From the NCBI GenBank assembly GCA_023078555.1, contig CM041204.1, positions 1,150,923-1,214,922 on the forward strand: a stretch of 64,000 bases of DNA, read 5' to 3'. Positions 46,311-57,438 of the stretch are shown in pieces. A program made the position numbers and the translations under genes. This DNA comes from Ulva prolifera (Eukaryota; Chlorophyta; Ulvophyceae; Ulvales; Ulvaceae). The notes under the pieces were generated by a model that was given only the letters and a program-made list of their open reading frames with translations, ran no database searches and had not been told where the DNA came from. How positions within the stretch are numbered: the first letter of the stretch is position 1; each line of letters opens with the position of its first letter.

Positions 46311-48575
46311 ATCGAAGGCAGCGCGTGCCTTTCGCCACGAGGCCCCAACACAGTGTTGGAAATCGCAGCTGCATCCACGGTGACGCAATTCTGGAGCTGC
46401 GAAAAAGAAATCGAACATCAATCATCTAATGTATGGCAAGCGGCAAAGACCATTCAACACACGCACACGGCGACGACATGGACATGGCTGAGTATCGCAC
46501 CATCCCGATCCATCAGAGACTTGAAACACAATTACTGTGGTGTGTGCGCTTTGCCAACGTAGTTTACTGTTGATCATGTCGTCGACCTGCGAACCATCGC
46601 GTTGTCAACAACGCAAATCGCGGCGCCAGTGCACCGCAACTGCTTTCACTCGATACACTGTACAGCGGATACCTACCACATGTCCTTCATATGCGGACGT
46701 GGGTTTTTCACGAGCGTCAACAACGATGACATGCCAACAACAGTGCATCGACCTTGCTACTCCGTACACCTGTGTGGCCATGGAGCTGTTCCAGACAAGC
46801 ACCATATCATTTGATCTGCTACACTGCATGCTTGTCTAAGTGGTTGCGTTGGAAGGAGAGAGGCTTGGGAAATTGCACTGAATGGCAACTATGTCGTACG
46901 GCAACGTGCTTCTGGCGACCAAGCGCCACTGCTGCGACGGAGCAATCAGCAGCTGATGTAAGGATAACAAAATTCAGCATTTAACGTGCAATGCCGCAGA
47001 GGCGTCATGTCACACGGACCAGTGTTGAGCGTCGTCAAAACGACAGCCCCTGTATCAGACACCTGTAAACGGCCAAAAGGCCCACCACACTGCACTTCAG
47101 CTAGAAGAAACCATACCATGAACATAATTTGGAGATCTTAGACTGCCCGCTGGCTGGGCAGCGGTCGGACTTTCGTGTGATTGTGAGAAGCTAACAAAAG
47201 CACGTCGGCCTAAACGGGATGGAATCACAGACTAAATGCCGTAAGCGGTAACCATTACAATCAATGCCATCAAGACAAGTATTCGTGTCTGCGAAGCGCC
47301 CACTTCTGTCGAACAGTTGCAGCGAACGTTTCAGTACGCCGCGGGAACATGTGGTGCCTACCGCATTCGCCAGCACCTCATCGCTCAAGATGGTGGTTCA
47401 AGCAATGAAGTATCAACGCGTGTTTCACAACCTTTACTGGCAACAAAGCTAGCGGGCGGTGATCGCGCCTCGCCCAGGCTACTGTTGCATGGGGACATTC
47501 GACGCCACGGCAACATGCATGAGGCCCGCCCGAGCTGGTGGTTTGGACAACCGACAGAACGCAGAACCGGTGCTGCCTCCAGACCATCGTAGATACTTCA
47601 AGAGTTCAGTGGAAATATCTTCTGATATTTGCGCAAGGTTGGAACAGGCAATCATGCAGCGTTGCAGGCAACAGTGCACGAGTTCGAAGCATTGGACTAT
47701 GCGCCGCTTTCAGACATTGCTAAGTGCATGCGTGATGTGATCGTGTCAACTGTATCGTATGTTCTATGCGCTCGCGTACGGTGTCTGTGTGGCGTACAGT
47801 ATGAATTTCTATTGTTTGAAGACGGGCCTCCCGTCCGTGCATCTTACGCATAATTACGGTGACTGCACGTCGCTGGCTGCATCCAAGCTTTCTACAGGTA
47901 CTTTACAGTAGCTCCTATGTAAGGTTATGTCAAAACCGCTTTGCTCGGGGAAAGGCACAAACGGTTTGGTGTGCGTGGCGTGATCGCAGTGAATGTCATT
48001 CCACATGAGCTATAGCCTCACTGTCTCGATGCCAAATTTACAATATGCCTCCTACAGCATGAAAATGGGATCGTGATGATATGTTGCAGCGGTGCTAGAT
48101 GACCTCCTACTGTACCTGCCCAAGCGGTGTGTGCAGCTCATTGCAGTGGCATAATTTCTCGTGGATGCTTGCACTTTCATTCACAGTGCACGGCGTCGCC
48201 ATCTTTGTGTAAGGATTACTGCGTTGGCCGTGGAAACGCACGATAACACACCTCAAAGTCCAATAGGATTCGGCTCAGTAAATTTAGATTTACTTACTTT
48301 ACACCTCGGCCAACACACAGCTCCGTACAACGAGCAACCAAGCACGATAGACATAATACATGTACAGGGCGAGCTGCCACCTTAACTTATACATGCACGG
48401 AGGATCTAGGCTCTCGCAGGATGCAGGAGTCACAGGAGCCTTGATTGCCTGTGAAGCAGGGCATTTATTGGATGCATGATCAGACGTGAAACAAACAGTA
48501 CAAAGGAATACCATGCCAAGTCATACTTCGATTAAGCTGCCATTGGGTGCAGCATTGCTCCATTGTATGTAGTCA

Positions 48576-50639
48576 CAGATTGTATCCTGGTTTGCATCTG
48601 AATTTATATAATCACTTCATGGCAGATGCTGGTATCCGTGCTGGCACGCAACAATACACATTGTGGGAACATTGCCTAAACATCCACTCCCAGCCTGCTC
48701 TGATCAAGCTGAGAATTGGTGCAGTGCAACTTCAGTATATGCACTCGCAGATTGTATCCTGGTTTGCATCTGAATTTATATAATCACTTCATTGCAGATG
48801 CTGGTATCCGTGCTGGCACGCAACAATACACATTGAGGGCACATCGCCTAGACATCCACTCCCAGCCTGCTCTGATCAAGCTGAGAATTGGTGCAGTGCT
48901 GCTCCAGTATATGAACTCACAGATTGCATCCTGGTTTGCATCTGAATTTATATAATCACTTCATGGCAGATGCTGGTATCCGTGCTGGCACGCAGCAATA
49001 CACATTGTGGGCACATTGCCTAAACATCCACTCCCAGCCTGCTCTGATCAAGCTGAGAATTGGTGCAGTGCTGCTCCAGTATATGAACTCACAGATTGCA
49101 TCCTGGTTTGCATCTGAATTTATATAATCACTTCATGGCAGATGCTGGTATCCGTGCTGGCACGCAGCAATACTCATTGTGGGCACATTGCCTAAACATC
49201 CACTCCCAGGCTGCTCTGATCAAGCTGAGAATTGGTGCAGTGCAACTTCAGTATATGCACTCGCAGATTGTATCCTGGTTTGCATCTGAGTTCATAGAAT
49301 CACGTCATTGCAGATGCTGGTATCCGTGATGGCACGCAGCAATACACATTGTGGGCACATTGCCTAAACATCCACTCCCAGCCTGCTCTGTTCAAGCTGA
49401 GAATTGGTGCAGTGCTGCTCCAGTATATGAACTCACAGATTGTATCCTGGTTTGCATCTGAATTTATATAATCACTTCATTGCAGATGCTGGTATCCGTG
49501 CTGGCACGCAACAATACACATTGTGGGCACATTGCCTAAACATCCACTCCCAGCCTGCTCTGATCAAGCTGAGAATTGGTGCAGTGCTGCTCCAGTATAT
49601 GAACTCACAGATTGGATCCTGGTTTGCATCTGAATTTATATAATCACTTCATGGCAGATGCTGGTATCCGTGCTGGCACGCAGCAATACTCATTGTGGGC
49701 ACATTGCCTAAACATCCACTCCCAACCTGCTCTGATCAAGCTGAGAATTGGTGCAGTGCAACTTCAGTATATGCACTCGCTGATTGTGTCCTGGTTTGCA
49801 TCTGAGTTCATAGAATCACGTCATTGCAGATGCTGGTATCCGTGCTGGCACGCAACCATACACATTGTGGGCACATTGCCTAGACATCCACTCCCAGCCT
49901 GCTCTGATCAAGCTGAGAATTGGTGCAGTGCTGCTCCAGTATATGAACTCACAGATTGTATCCTGGTTTGCATCTGAATTTATATAATCACTTCATTGCA
50001 GATGCTGGTATCCGTGCTGGCACGCAACAATACACATTGTGGGCACATTGCCTAAACATCCACTCCCAGCCTGCTCTGATCAAGCTGAGAATTGGTGCAG
50101 TGCTGCTCCAGTATATGAACTCACAGATTGCATCCTGGTTTGCATCTGAATTTATATAATCACTTCATGGCAGATGCTGGTATCCGTGCTGGCACGCAGC
50201 AATACTCATTGTGGGCACATTGCCTAAACATCCACTCCCAGCCTGCTCTGATCAAGCTGAGAATTGGTGCAGTGCAACTTCAGTATATGCACTCGCTGAT
50301 TGTATCCTGGTTTGCATCTGAGTTCATAGAATCACGTCATTGCAGATGCTGGTATCCGTGCTGGCACGCAACCATACACATTGTGGGCACATTGCCTAGA
50401 CATCCACTCCCAGCCTGCTCTGATCAAGCTGAGAATTGGTGCAGTGCAACTCCAGTATATGCACTCACATATTGTATCCTGGTTTGCATCTGAATTGATA
50501 TAATCACTTCATGGCAGATGCTGGTATCCGTGCTGGCACGCAGCAATATACATTGTGGGCACATTGCCTAGACATCCATACCCAGCCTGCTCTCATCAAG
50601 CTGAGAATTGGTGCAGTGCTACTCCATTCAAGCTAAAGT
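48576..50639. repeat. Satellite: twelve tandem 172-bp units
   Basis: Units begin with CAGATTGTATCCTGGTTTGC at 48576, 48748, 48920 and so on every 172 bases to 50468. A degenerate partial unit precedes the first. From 49092 the units form a three-unit higher-order repeat of 516 bp. The variant GAGTTCATAGAATCACGTC marks units 49264, 49780 and 50296, and TACTCATTGTGGG marks 49092, 49608 and 50124. A frame of about 67 codons recurs in units, but 172 is not a multiple of three and the frame breaks at each unit, so I do not call it coding. Confidence 0.95.
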
Positions 50640-52817
50640 TCTGCACATTATTGATCCGCAGTGTGCAAATGTGAATGCACAGCAGCACTTCATGGCAGAT
50701 GGCGTCACGGTGTGATGGCGCCGAGCATGTCTATACCTTGGCACGCCCCAGATTGGAGCAACAGGCTCGACACGATACGCGCGACTGCCTCGAGATACTA
50801 CTGCTTGATGCCAGTCACTTAATGCCAATTCATTTGCCGCAGGATGTGGATTGTATCATCGGGTAGGCATGTCAAAATGTTGGTTGCGAAGCTCGATGGC
50901 ATGTTTTGAGGATGAACAATCCCAATATTGCATCTCTCCACCATGTAAAGCAACCTTACACGCCTACAAGTATTTATCATTCGTCCCACCAGTTCGGATG
51001 GTTTTGCATACGACTCAGGTATAACTGGAACTTGAGGCACAATGTAGATTTACTCTTGTGTTAGCTTTCCTCAGTCTCAGTCCACCTGCACAAGAAAACT
51101 TCCCATGTGTTCGCGCGTGTCTCTCACCAATTGTGATGGATGCAGGTTCTGACCTGATAACCCGATGTATGGTGATCACGGATCAGTACCAATCCAAACG
51201 GTTAAGAAATTGCCATGAATCAAACATGGCTGGGATGTGACAGTCATGTGATATGATTGACACTTAACTGTGCGTCATGTCAGTCGCAGTTCATACATGT
51301 ATTGATTGCAAGTGCGATTCGAGGTAGCTTTGGCATATGGAACTGAAACAACAACGCATGGATGACATACAGAATTTCACCGCATGGGCACTTACTTCTC
51401 CTCAACAAATATATTAACCGGAAACAGACCTTTGATGGGTTCATCCGAGGCGTACCTGTATCGGGTGCGTTCGTGGTGACGATGGGTTGACACAAAAGCA
51501 TACAATCAATGCATCAAGGCATTCCTACGGAACCATCTCTCCAAACTGCGGTATCAGAAATGCAGGAGATGTTCATTCTGAGGCGGATCGGCAGAAGTTG
51601 TTGGCGAGAAGGCGGATACGATTTGCATGTGTCCGGTAAATGCAGCACACGATCTGACGATGATACGCTTGAACGTTATGACCATCTCGATTTGCATCAG
51701 TCTGAAACACTTTGTGACATCTTGGCATGACGGGCACGCCAAGGCCGGACGCCAGGACATTGAAACCAGCTGACCATCGGGACTGCGCCACTTGTTGTCA
51801 AGCACGGATCACAGGCGACACTGCACATCGAAAGACGCGAAAAGGTCAGGACAGGTCGATGCATGCCGCCTGTAGAAGCTGATGTCGTAAACTGATACCG
51901 TATCAAGTTGTAGTCGAGGCGAATCATTGAAGTCAAATCATGATTGCGCCGCGGGTCTGACGGGTGCCCTTCCGGACACTTGACCTGCCGTCAACGAGCG
52001 GGAACAAGATCGACGAAGTCCAGATTGTTTGGAAAACACGAACTGATCAACTTGAAGCCCTTTTTGTCGTTCTTTGGAGCAGTTTCAGCCCTCTGGAGAA
52101 CATGTAAGGCCTGAGCACTGAACAGCTCCCGCAGAAGGCCCATGTGAACAGCCTCTCGTCGCAGCCATAACTGCAATTACAGATCTGTGCCTTTGTAAGT
52201 ACTCGTTATCGTTGATTCAAGGAAGCCTGATGTAGGAGCTGTACATTCGTTCGCGTAGGCACTAACGTAGCTGCGCTTGCCCGATCGCTCCCGGAGTCAA
52301 CGACCAAGCGTCGCGGAAGTCAAAACTGTGCCGAAATACAGTATTTACCTCGGCCCAGGATGCGCACGATTGGTTTACGGCGCTGTGCAGTCATATGGCG
52401 ACGGTGCTTGCCAGCCTTTTCGAGAAATACATGGTGTGTCGCACGCTCATAATTCCGCGCATAAGGCCGGTCCCATACTTATGCGCGACCACCCAGTGCG
52501 ACGAATCCGGCGCCGACATTCAAGACTTTGCGCCTTCCTAACGTATAACTTACGTGTCGACAGAAGTTAATCGCAGACGAAAAATCACGGCAATTCGAGA
52601 ATTCGTCCACAAAAACTAACACTCGTGCACATAGCAACACTATACGGGCGGCGTCACGGGAGCCCAACACAAGCAACCCGAGACACTCCGATTGGGGATC
52701 GTAAATTGACTCAGAAATGCTGTCGATAGTAGCAACAAAACTATCATGATACGCGTGCATTTGAAGCATCGGGTTCAAACCTTTAACCCCGTGGGGCATA
52801 GTGCACGCGATCAAAGT

Positions 52818-52837
52818 GAAACCTCTCACCGATACCA
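52818..52837 (-). promoter_or_regulatory. Primer binding site, initiator-tRNA-Met type
   Basis: Two bases inside the 5' LTR. On plus the site reads GAAACCTCTCACCGATACCA, like the 3' end of an initiator tRNA-Met with T-arm GAAACC and terminal GATACCA. On the element's sense strand it starts TGGTATC, as in many plant LTR elements. Confidence 0.85.
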
Positions 52838-52839
52838 AC

Positions 52840-53042
52840 TGAAGCCGTTGAGGATAGATAGTAATGTTTACACGAGATAACGAAGAGAATACTGAGTCGA
52901 AATCCGCAGGTAAACCGTGGCGTCTTGCCTTATGTACCTATTGTGTTCAGAACAGTGTCAGCTGTGCCACCCTGGCAGCAGCCCGCAGCGCTGCAGTACT
53001 CGAGATAACGAGGTACAGTGCAGCTGCAGCGAAATGGCATCA
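52840..53042 (-). repeat. 5' LTR, 203 bp, uninterrupted
   Basis: Identical to the joined halves of the 3' LTR. TG...CA ends. It preserves the single CTTATGTA that became duplicated around the hAT-like insertion in the other LTR. Confidence 0.95.
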
Positions 53043-53047
53043 CAAGT
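53043..53047. repeat. Target site duplication of the LTR element (right)
   Basis: CAAGT, matching 38181-38185. Confidence 0.9.
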
Positions 53048-54372
53048 GCACGTATAGTGACTGCTGTAGCATAAATGTGCGTGACTGGCGATAGGCCGAC
53101 TCGCCCAATGGCCTGAGATGAAAATTTCCGATTTGTGTTCAACATGAAAGGGCAGACTCGGATCTGACGGATGACTCATCATACCAGATGATCAGTTTTG
53201 AATGCATGGCTGTGGGTGGGTCCACACGATTTCATCCTGTAACAGCGATACCTCTGATCTTGCATATTCGAGAACGTGACTGCACGTCTGCATCACTTGA
53301 CACTTTCTGTGGTCACCTCTTGGTCTGGTTTCCTCAGCTTGTGTAAAAGTGACATCGCGGCTTGACTGCAACAGGCACTGCTTCCACCTTGGACCGATAC
53401 AATGTAAAATCATTCCTCTGTTCAACTGTGATTCCCCCAGGAGTGATTCCAGTGTGGCATATCTGTTTTCGCATGAACTCACTGTAGTGAGACTAAATTA
53501 TATCCCTGTGACCACTGGGTCATTGTACCACCCCATGGGGACCATGCTCATGTACATCCATGATGGCCAATTCCAACTGTGATTCAGCACTGCGAGGTTC
53601 ATGGTGCTGCAAGAGAAGCCACTCGTCTATATATTAGGTGGCAGCCAATGCATTTGAGACCTCCATATATATCTTGACTGAGGTATATGGCTCCAGGCTG
53701 CAGTTGGTTCAAACACTTGATGCCGTACGCTGTTTGCCAGACCAGCGCTCGCCCAATGTCACGGTCCTCGTGTCGTCACTCCAGGCGACAACCGCTTTAT
53801 CAGGTCGGAACACTCACTGCCGAAATTGTGTTGGGCACTGAACGGAGAATAGCTCTGAGACAGGCCAGAAGAAAGAGAATCTTCGGAGCACCTGACCCCA
53901 CTGACGGATTGTAGCCAGATGGGTGACTCCATTCCAGTGAAAGAACAGCAACATATCCTGCAAGACGCTGCCACATGACACAGTCAATGTAGTGCCTATT
54001 CATCCTCTCACACAGTCACAGATGCATTTGCCATCGTGCACCAAGAAAAGGCTATACCACTCCAAAAGAGGCTCCATCACAATGTGTACGACCACGCACA
54101 GGGGAATCTTTGAGAGCAGCTAGATGTGTCTGTAGCTCGTGCGGGTCGCAGACTTGTCTGGTCTGTCACGTTCTGCGTTCACCAAATGCCACCTGGCCGC
54201 TGTACCCGGACATGAGTACATTCAAGCATCCTGGTCGCATCTCAGCATCATGGGTGCATCCAAGTCAGACCCAACCTGTCCGTGTCATGCCCAGGCCAGA
54301 CCCTTTCTTGCCACACAGCACCAATATCTCCAGCACCACCACCCCTGAGTTTCCACCAATGACGCCTGCATC
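53048..54372. other. Intergenic, nothing recognised
   Basis: No supported exon or repeat. The 3' untranslated part of the leucine-rich-repeat gene probably lies at its right end. Confidence 0.4.
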
Positions 54373-56966
54373 AAGCCTTCCGAGCTCCGCGTTTCGACGA
54401 GTCGGCCTTCGAGACCTGCCGCAGCAGCTTTGCACCAGCGCCAGCGACGTGTGGCAGGCGCCAGCCACCCGTCCGCAGCGGGGCGCCAAGCGGCACGCCG
54501 GCGGCGCTGAGCTTTCCGCTGTGGGGCAGCATCTCCACCCCCCCAGGGCCGATGTCGGAGGCGTGCCGGCGAAGGCGCCCCACTGAGGAGCCTGCCACAG
54601 CTGCAGTGGCCAAATCTCCCGCAGCCTCGTCCTGCACGCATCATCAGCTACTCAGCCGCACAGCACCATCAATCCGGAAGAAACCTACGTCAGTACATGC
54701 AGTACATGCACACGCCACAGAGGCACGGCATAGCAAAACATAAAGGCCCACCCAGGCTCGGAATTTGCGTGATACTTACAGCTGTCTTGACAGAGTTTCA
54801 TGAATATAGCACGGAGCATTTGGAGCTGGTGAGTGTGCAGGTACATGTAGGCTTTACGGGTAAGTGGAAATGGTGCAACAGGCCAGTTCTTCGGACCAAG
54901 CCAACAGCACATCTCAGATGTGTGACGTTCAGGACGGTGCACGGACAGCAGGCAGCCATTCCAATTGTGTGCAGGGCAATTGGGGGATGCGGAACGCACA
55001 ATGCTGCAGCTGGAAGCGTTGGTGAGGCTCGCATACTCCTTTGCACGCCCACGGTCACTACTTCTGCGGATGTGGGGGTCGAAAACGCTCAGATCAGTCT
55101 GGCAGAAGCCGTCCACAGTCCCAGCAAGTGCCGCCTGAGTGACTCCCGCCACACCGTTGACATGAGGTGCTTTGTCAGGGCTGACTTCGGCGAAGGTGAG
55201 TCCCGGGCCAGGTGCGGTGCATCCGGAAAGGACCCGGAGGTCAGGGAGTTGTGCGATGAGGGACGCAAGACTGGCAAGCGTGGCGGCCGGGGGCGGACGG
55301 AGGGCGCGGAGGTGGCGGAGGGGGAGCAACGCGGCCGCACTCGCTGCCGTGACGCCTCTGCAGTGTGACAGGTCAAGGGCCTGAAGCAGTGGGCAGGCAG
55401 CTGCCGCAGCCGCAACAGTGGCGTCGGTGGCGCAAGTTCCCCTGAGGCCCAGAGCCAGCAGGTTTGGGCACGACCTAACTATAGCCTGCACTTGTACGGG
55501 GGGTTTGGCGGGTATCTTTGGTGCTATGGTTTCCAGTGCGGCGAAATTCGTGTTGTTGCTTCATGGGGTTAGGCACAGGAAGGCATGTCTGATTTGTTCC
55601 CGGTTGGAACAACATTGGTGGTTTTCCTGCTCTTAGAGATCCATGCTGCGTTTCATAGAAACATTGATCAGCAGCGGTAGTCACATTGAGCCTGGTTTCA
55701 ATGCAGTCAGTGCCCTGCCGTTTGCCCGCACATGCCATAGTGACATGACTGCGGTAGATAATGCACGAACCGAATCAAGAGTTCTCACTGCAAACATTGA
55801 TTGTATCTGTCAGCAGATTCATTCTTTTTCTATTCATCAGCCCCAATCTGTCACCCATGGCCGAAGTAAGCATGTGCATTGGATTGTGTCACGTTCCCTG
55901 TGAATGTGGTCATGCAATCCTGCATAGAAACAGACATACATAGGGCGATGTTCAGCATGACAATCTCCTGTCCGTTTTAATGATGCAGACTGCTTGGCAT
56001 CACAGTAGACGTTGAAACATATCAGGATCGGAGAGCTGGACAAGCTACTGTATGTCTTTCGGCGTATCTGAGACGTGCAGTGGCCCACACGTGGCTGAAT
56101 TTGTTGACGACGTCAAGCATGTCTAAGGTGGCTTCAGCAAGGCAGAAGGTTGGATGGGCACCTCAATATCTGTGCCAGGTATGGGTAAGGCCGCAATGTC
56201 AAGGACAACGAGTGAAGATGGATCAGATGACATAGACTTGCATGCCGCAGATACGGCGTTGTCAGTACTGGCTGTCTTTAAGCAGCCTTCCCGAGATCGA
56301 CAGTCCTCCAGCACAAGAGCATACATCTGTGGCAATGCTGAAGCAACAGCGATAGTCTGCGATGCAGAAGTGGATGACATCAGACATCTCCTAAGTTCCA
56401 ACGAGGTCAAGTTGACAAGGGAAGTGACTGCGGTGATGAAATGTGCGGCATCGAAAGTGCAGCTTGCCAGTGTCAAATTGCGCAGCTCGTTGGACTGCAT
56501 CAGCAGGCTTCGCAACGTGGCCGTAGGAAGTGACATATCTGCCAGATTCAAATTCTGCAGACTGTGCGGGACATCCAGATTGTCCACAATCTGTTGGACG
56601 CCCAGATCGTGGATGCCTGCACGCGAGCGATGTCGTGATCGTCTGATGTGGGCTCCTGATTAAGCGACTCCACAAACGTACGAGAAAATTGGAAACACGG
56701 CAGACAATCCGCATACATAAGGCACCTTTTGGCTGATCCTGGACCGTCAGAGATGGCTGTGACCAAGGCATGAAAGTCTCGAAGCGACGATCTAGGAACG
56801 TCGGGGGCGCCAGCATCCCAGGCTGTGGACAAAGTTCTCTCGGCAGATCCACGCCACTGAGCACACAGCGAAGCGTCAGTTCATTGACTAGCGATGACAA
56901 GCGATGCACCTCATGCGCCATTTTCCCACCCCCAATGCCGGCATCGCCCTCCATGGACGCTGCCAC
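54373..56966 (-). CDS. Leucine-rich-repeat protein (RNI/AMN1 type), multi-exon
   Basis: An LRR solenoid protein of unknown partner. The first clear part, from an ATG at 56966, reads HRLSSLVNELTLRCVLSGVD. After a change of frame it continues DFHALVTAISDGPG. A next exon starting near 56611 reads IHDLGVQQIVDNL, LQNLNLADMSL, LRNLTLASCTF and LTSLELRRCLM. A third, from about 55491 or slightly upstream, has SCPNLLALGLRGTCATDATV and LLQALDLSHCRGVTAASAAA, the Cys-type repeat of F-box/AMN1 proteins. A last piece (about 54630-54373, after GATGCGTGCAG) ends SSKRGARKA-stop. No F-box was found, and several junctions are unresolved, including the first, where an intron or frameshift is needed. LRR identity is solid, exon limits approximate. 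Confidence 0.6.
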
Positions 56967-57438
56967 AGAGAAACGCTAGCAGGCTACCGGCTGCTGAATC
57001 GTTCGCGATGACACTTTATAGTTTACATCTTCTCCTACGCGACAGAGTTGGTGAGGAGCCATCCATATCAAGCAGCGAGCTATTGCGCATCAGAAGGTCA
57101 AGGGCAAGGCTCGTTCGGGCTGTTGCAATCGAGACAATACAATGATCATTTGCCATTACCCGACAGATTGCTGATGCTTGCTGTGAACGCCAGCAGCATG
57201 AAGCCGAGACAGTTGGCCCTGTGGACACGCAATCGGTACGGCCTGCAACTACGTCGGCTGCGCGGCCACAACAAACGTGCATCGGAAGAGTTGCTTCAGT
57301 GCGCCGGCCAGTGGAAGTTGCTCAGCAATGGAGACCGTACCCTTGATGAAACTGGGATTCTAAAGTTTGCACTCATTGGGTGGATTGTTGACACGGGCAT
57401 TTGCAGCGGCAGCCTCATGCCCCAGGAGACTGCCCACG

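Larger units (their letters stand above)
44544..52817 (-). other. Retrotransposon leader of about 8.3 kb, no recognised ORF
   Basis: The stretch between primer binding site and gag. I see only short frames on both strands, a 70-bp GC-rich repeat (46.06-46.31 kb), a 172-bp satellite (48.58-50.64 kb) and otherwise unique AT-richer DNA. One plus-strand piece at about 45566-45640, bounded by AG and GT, reads AGHASGWYDPDTSYVGMQL. It might be a captured exon, but it is unproven. Nothing here tells what the leader does. Confidence 0.6.
38186..53042 (-). mobile_element. Very long Ty3/gypsy chromovirus-like LTR retrotransposon
   Basis: All structural marks of one insertion are present on minus. The 5' LTR is 53042-52840 and the primer binding site 52837-52818. 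A leader of about 8.3 kb follows, then gag (44543-43788), pol (43694-39717), the polypurine tract (39650-39638) and the 3' LTR (39637-38186, split by a later insertion). The 5-bp direct repeat CAAGT flanks both ends. The two LTRs show no difference over 203 bp once the inserted element is removed, so the copy is young. Total length is 14,857 bp, or about 13.6 kb without the nested element. Pol order PR-RT-RH-IN and a chromodomain-like end place it in Ty3/gypsy. The leader has no long frame of any known type, unlike the extra ORF of Ogre elements. Confidence 0.9.

Noticed and set aside
48576-50493. Repeated 67-121 codon frames
   Set aside because: They follow the 172-bp satellite, whose length is not a multiple of three; no codon-level conservation.
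48576-50639. CRISPR-like array
   Set aside because: Units are contiguous 172-mers without spacers, in a eukaryotic retrotransposon.
52840-53042. Independent solo LTR
   Set aside because: A primer site adjoins its inner end and CAAGT matches the flank at 38181, so it is the 5' end of the same element.
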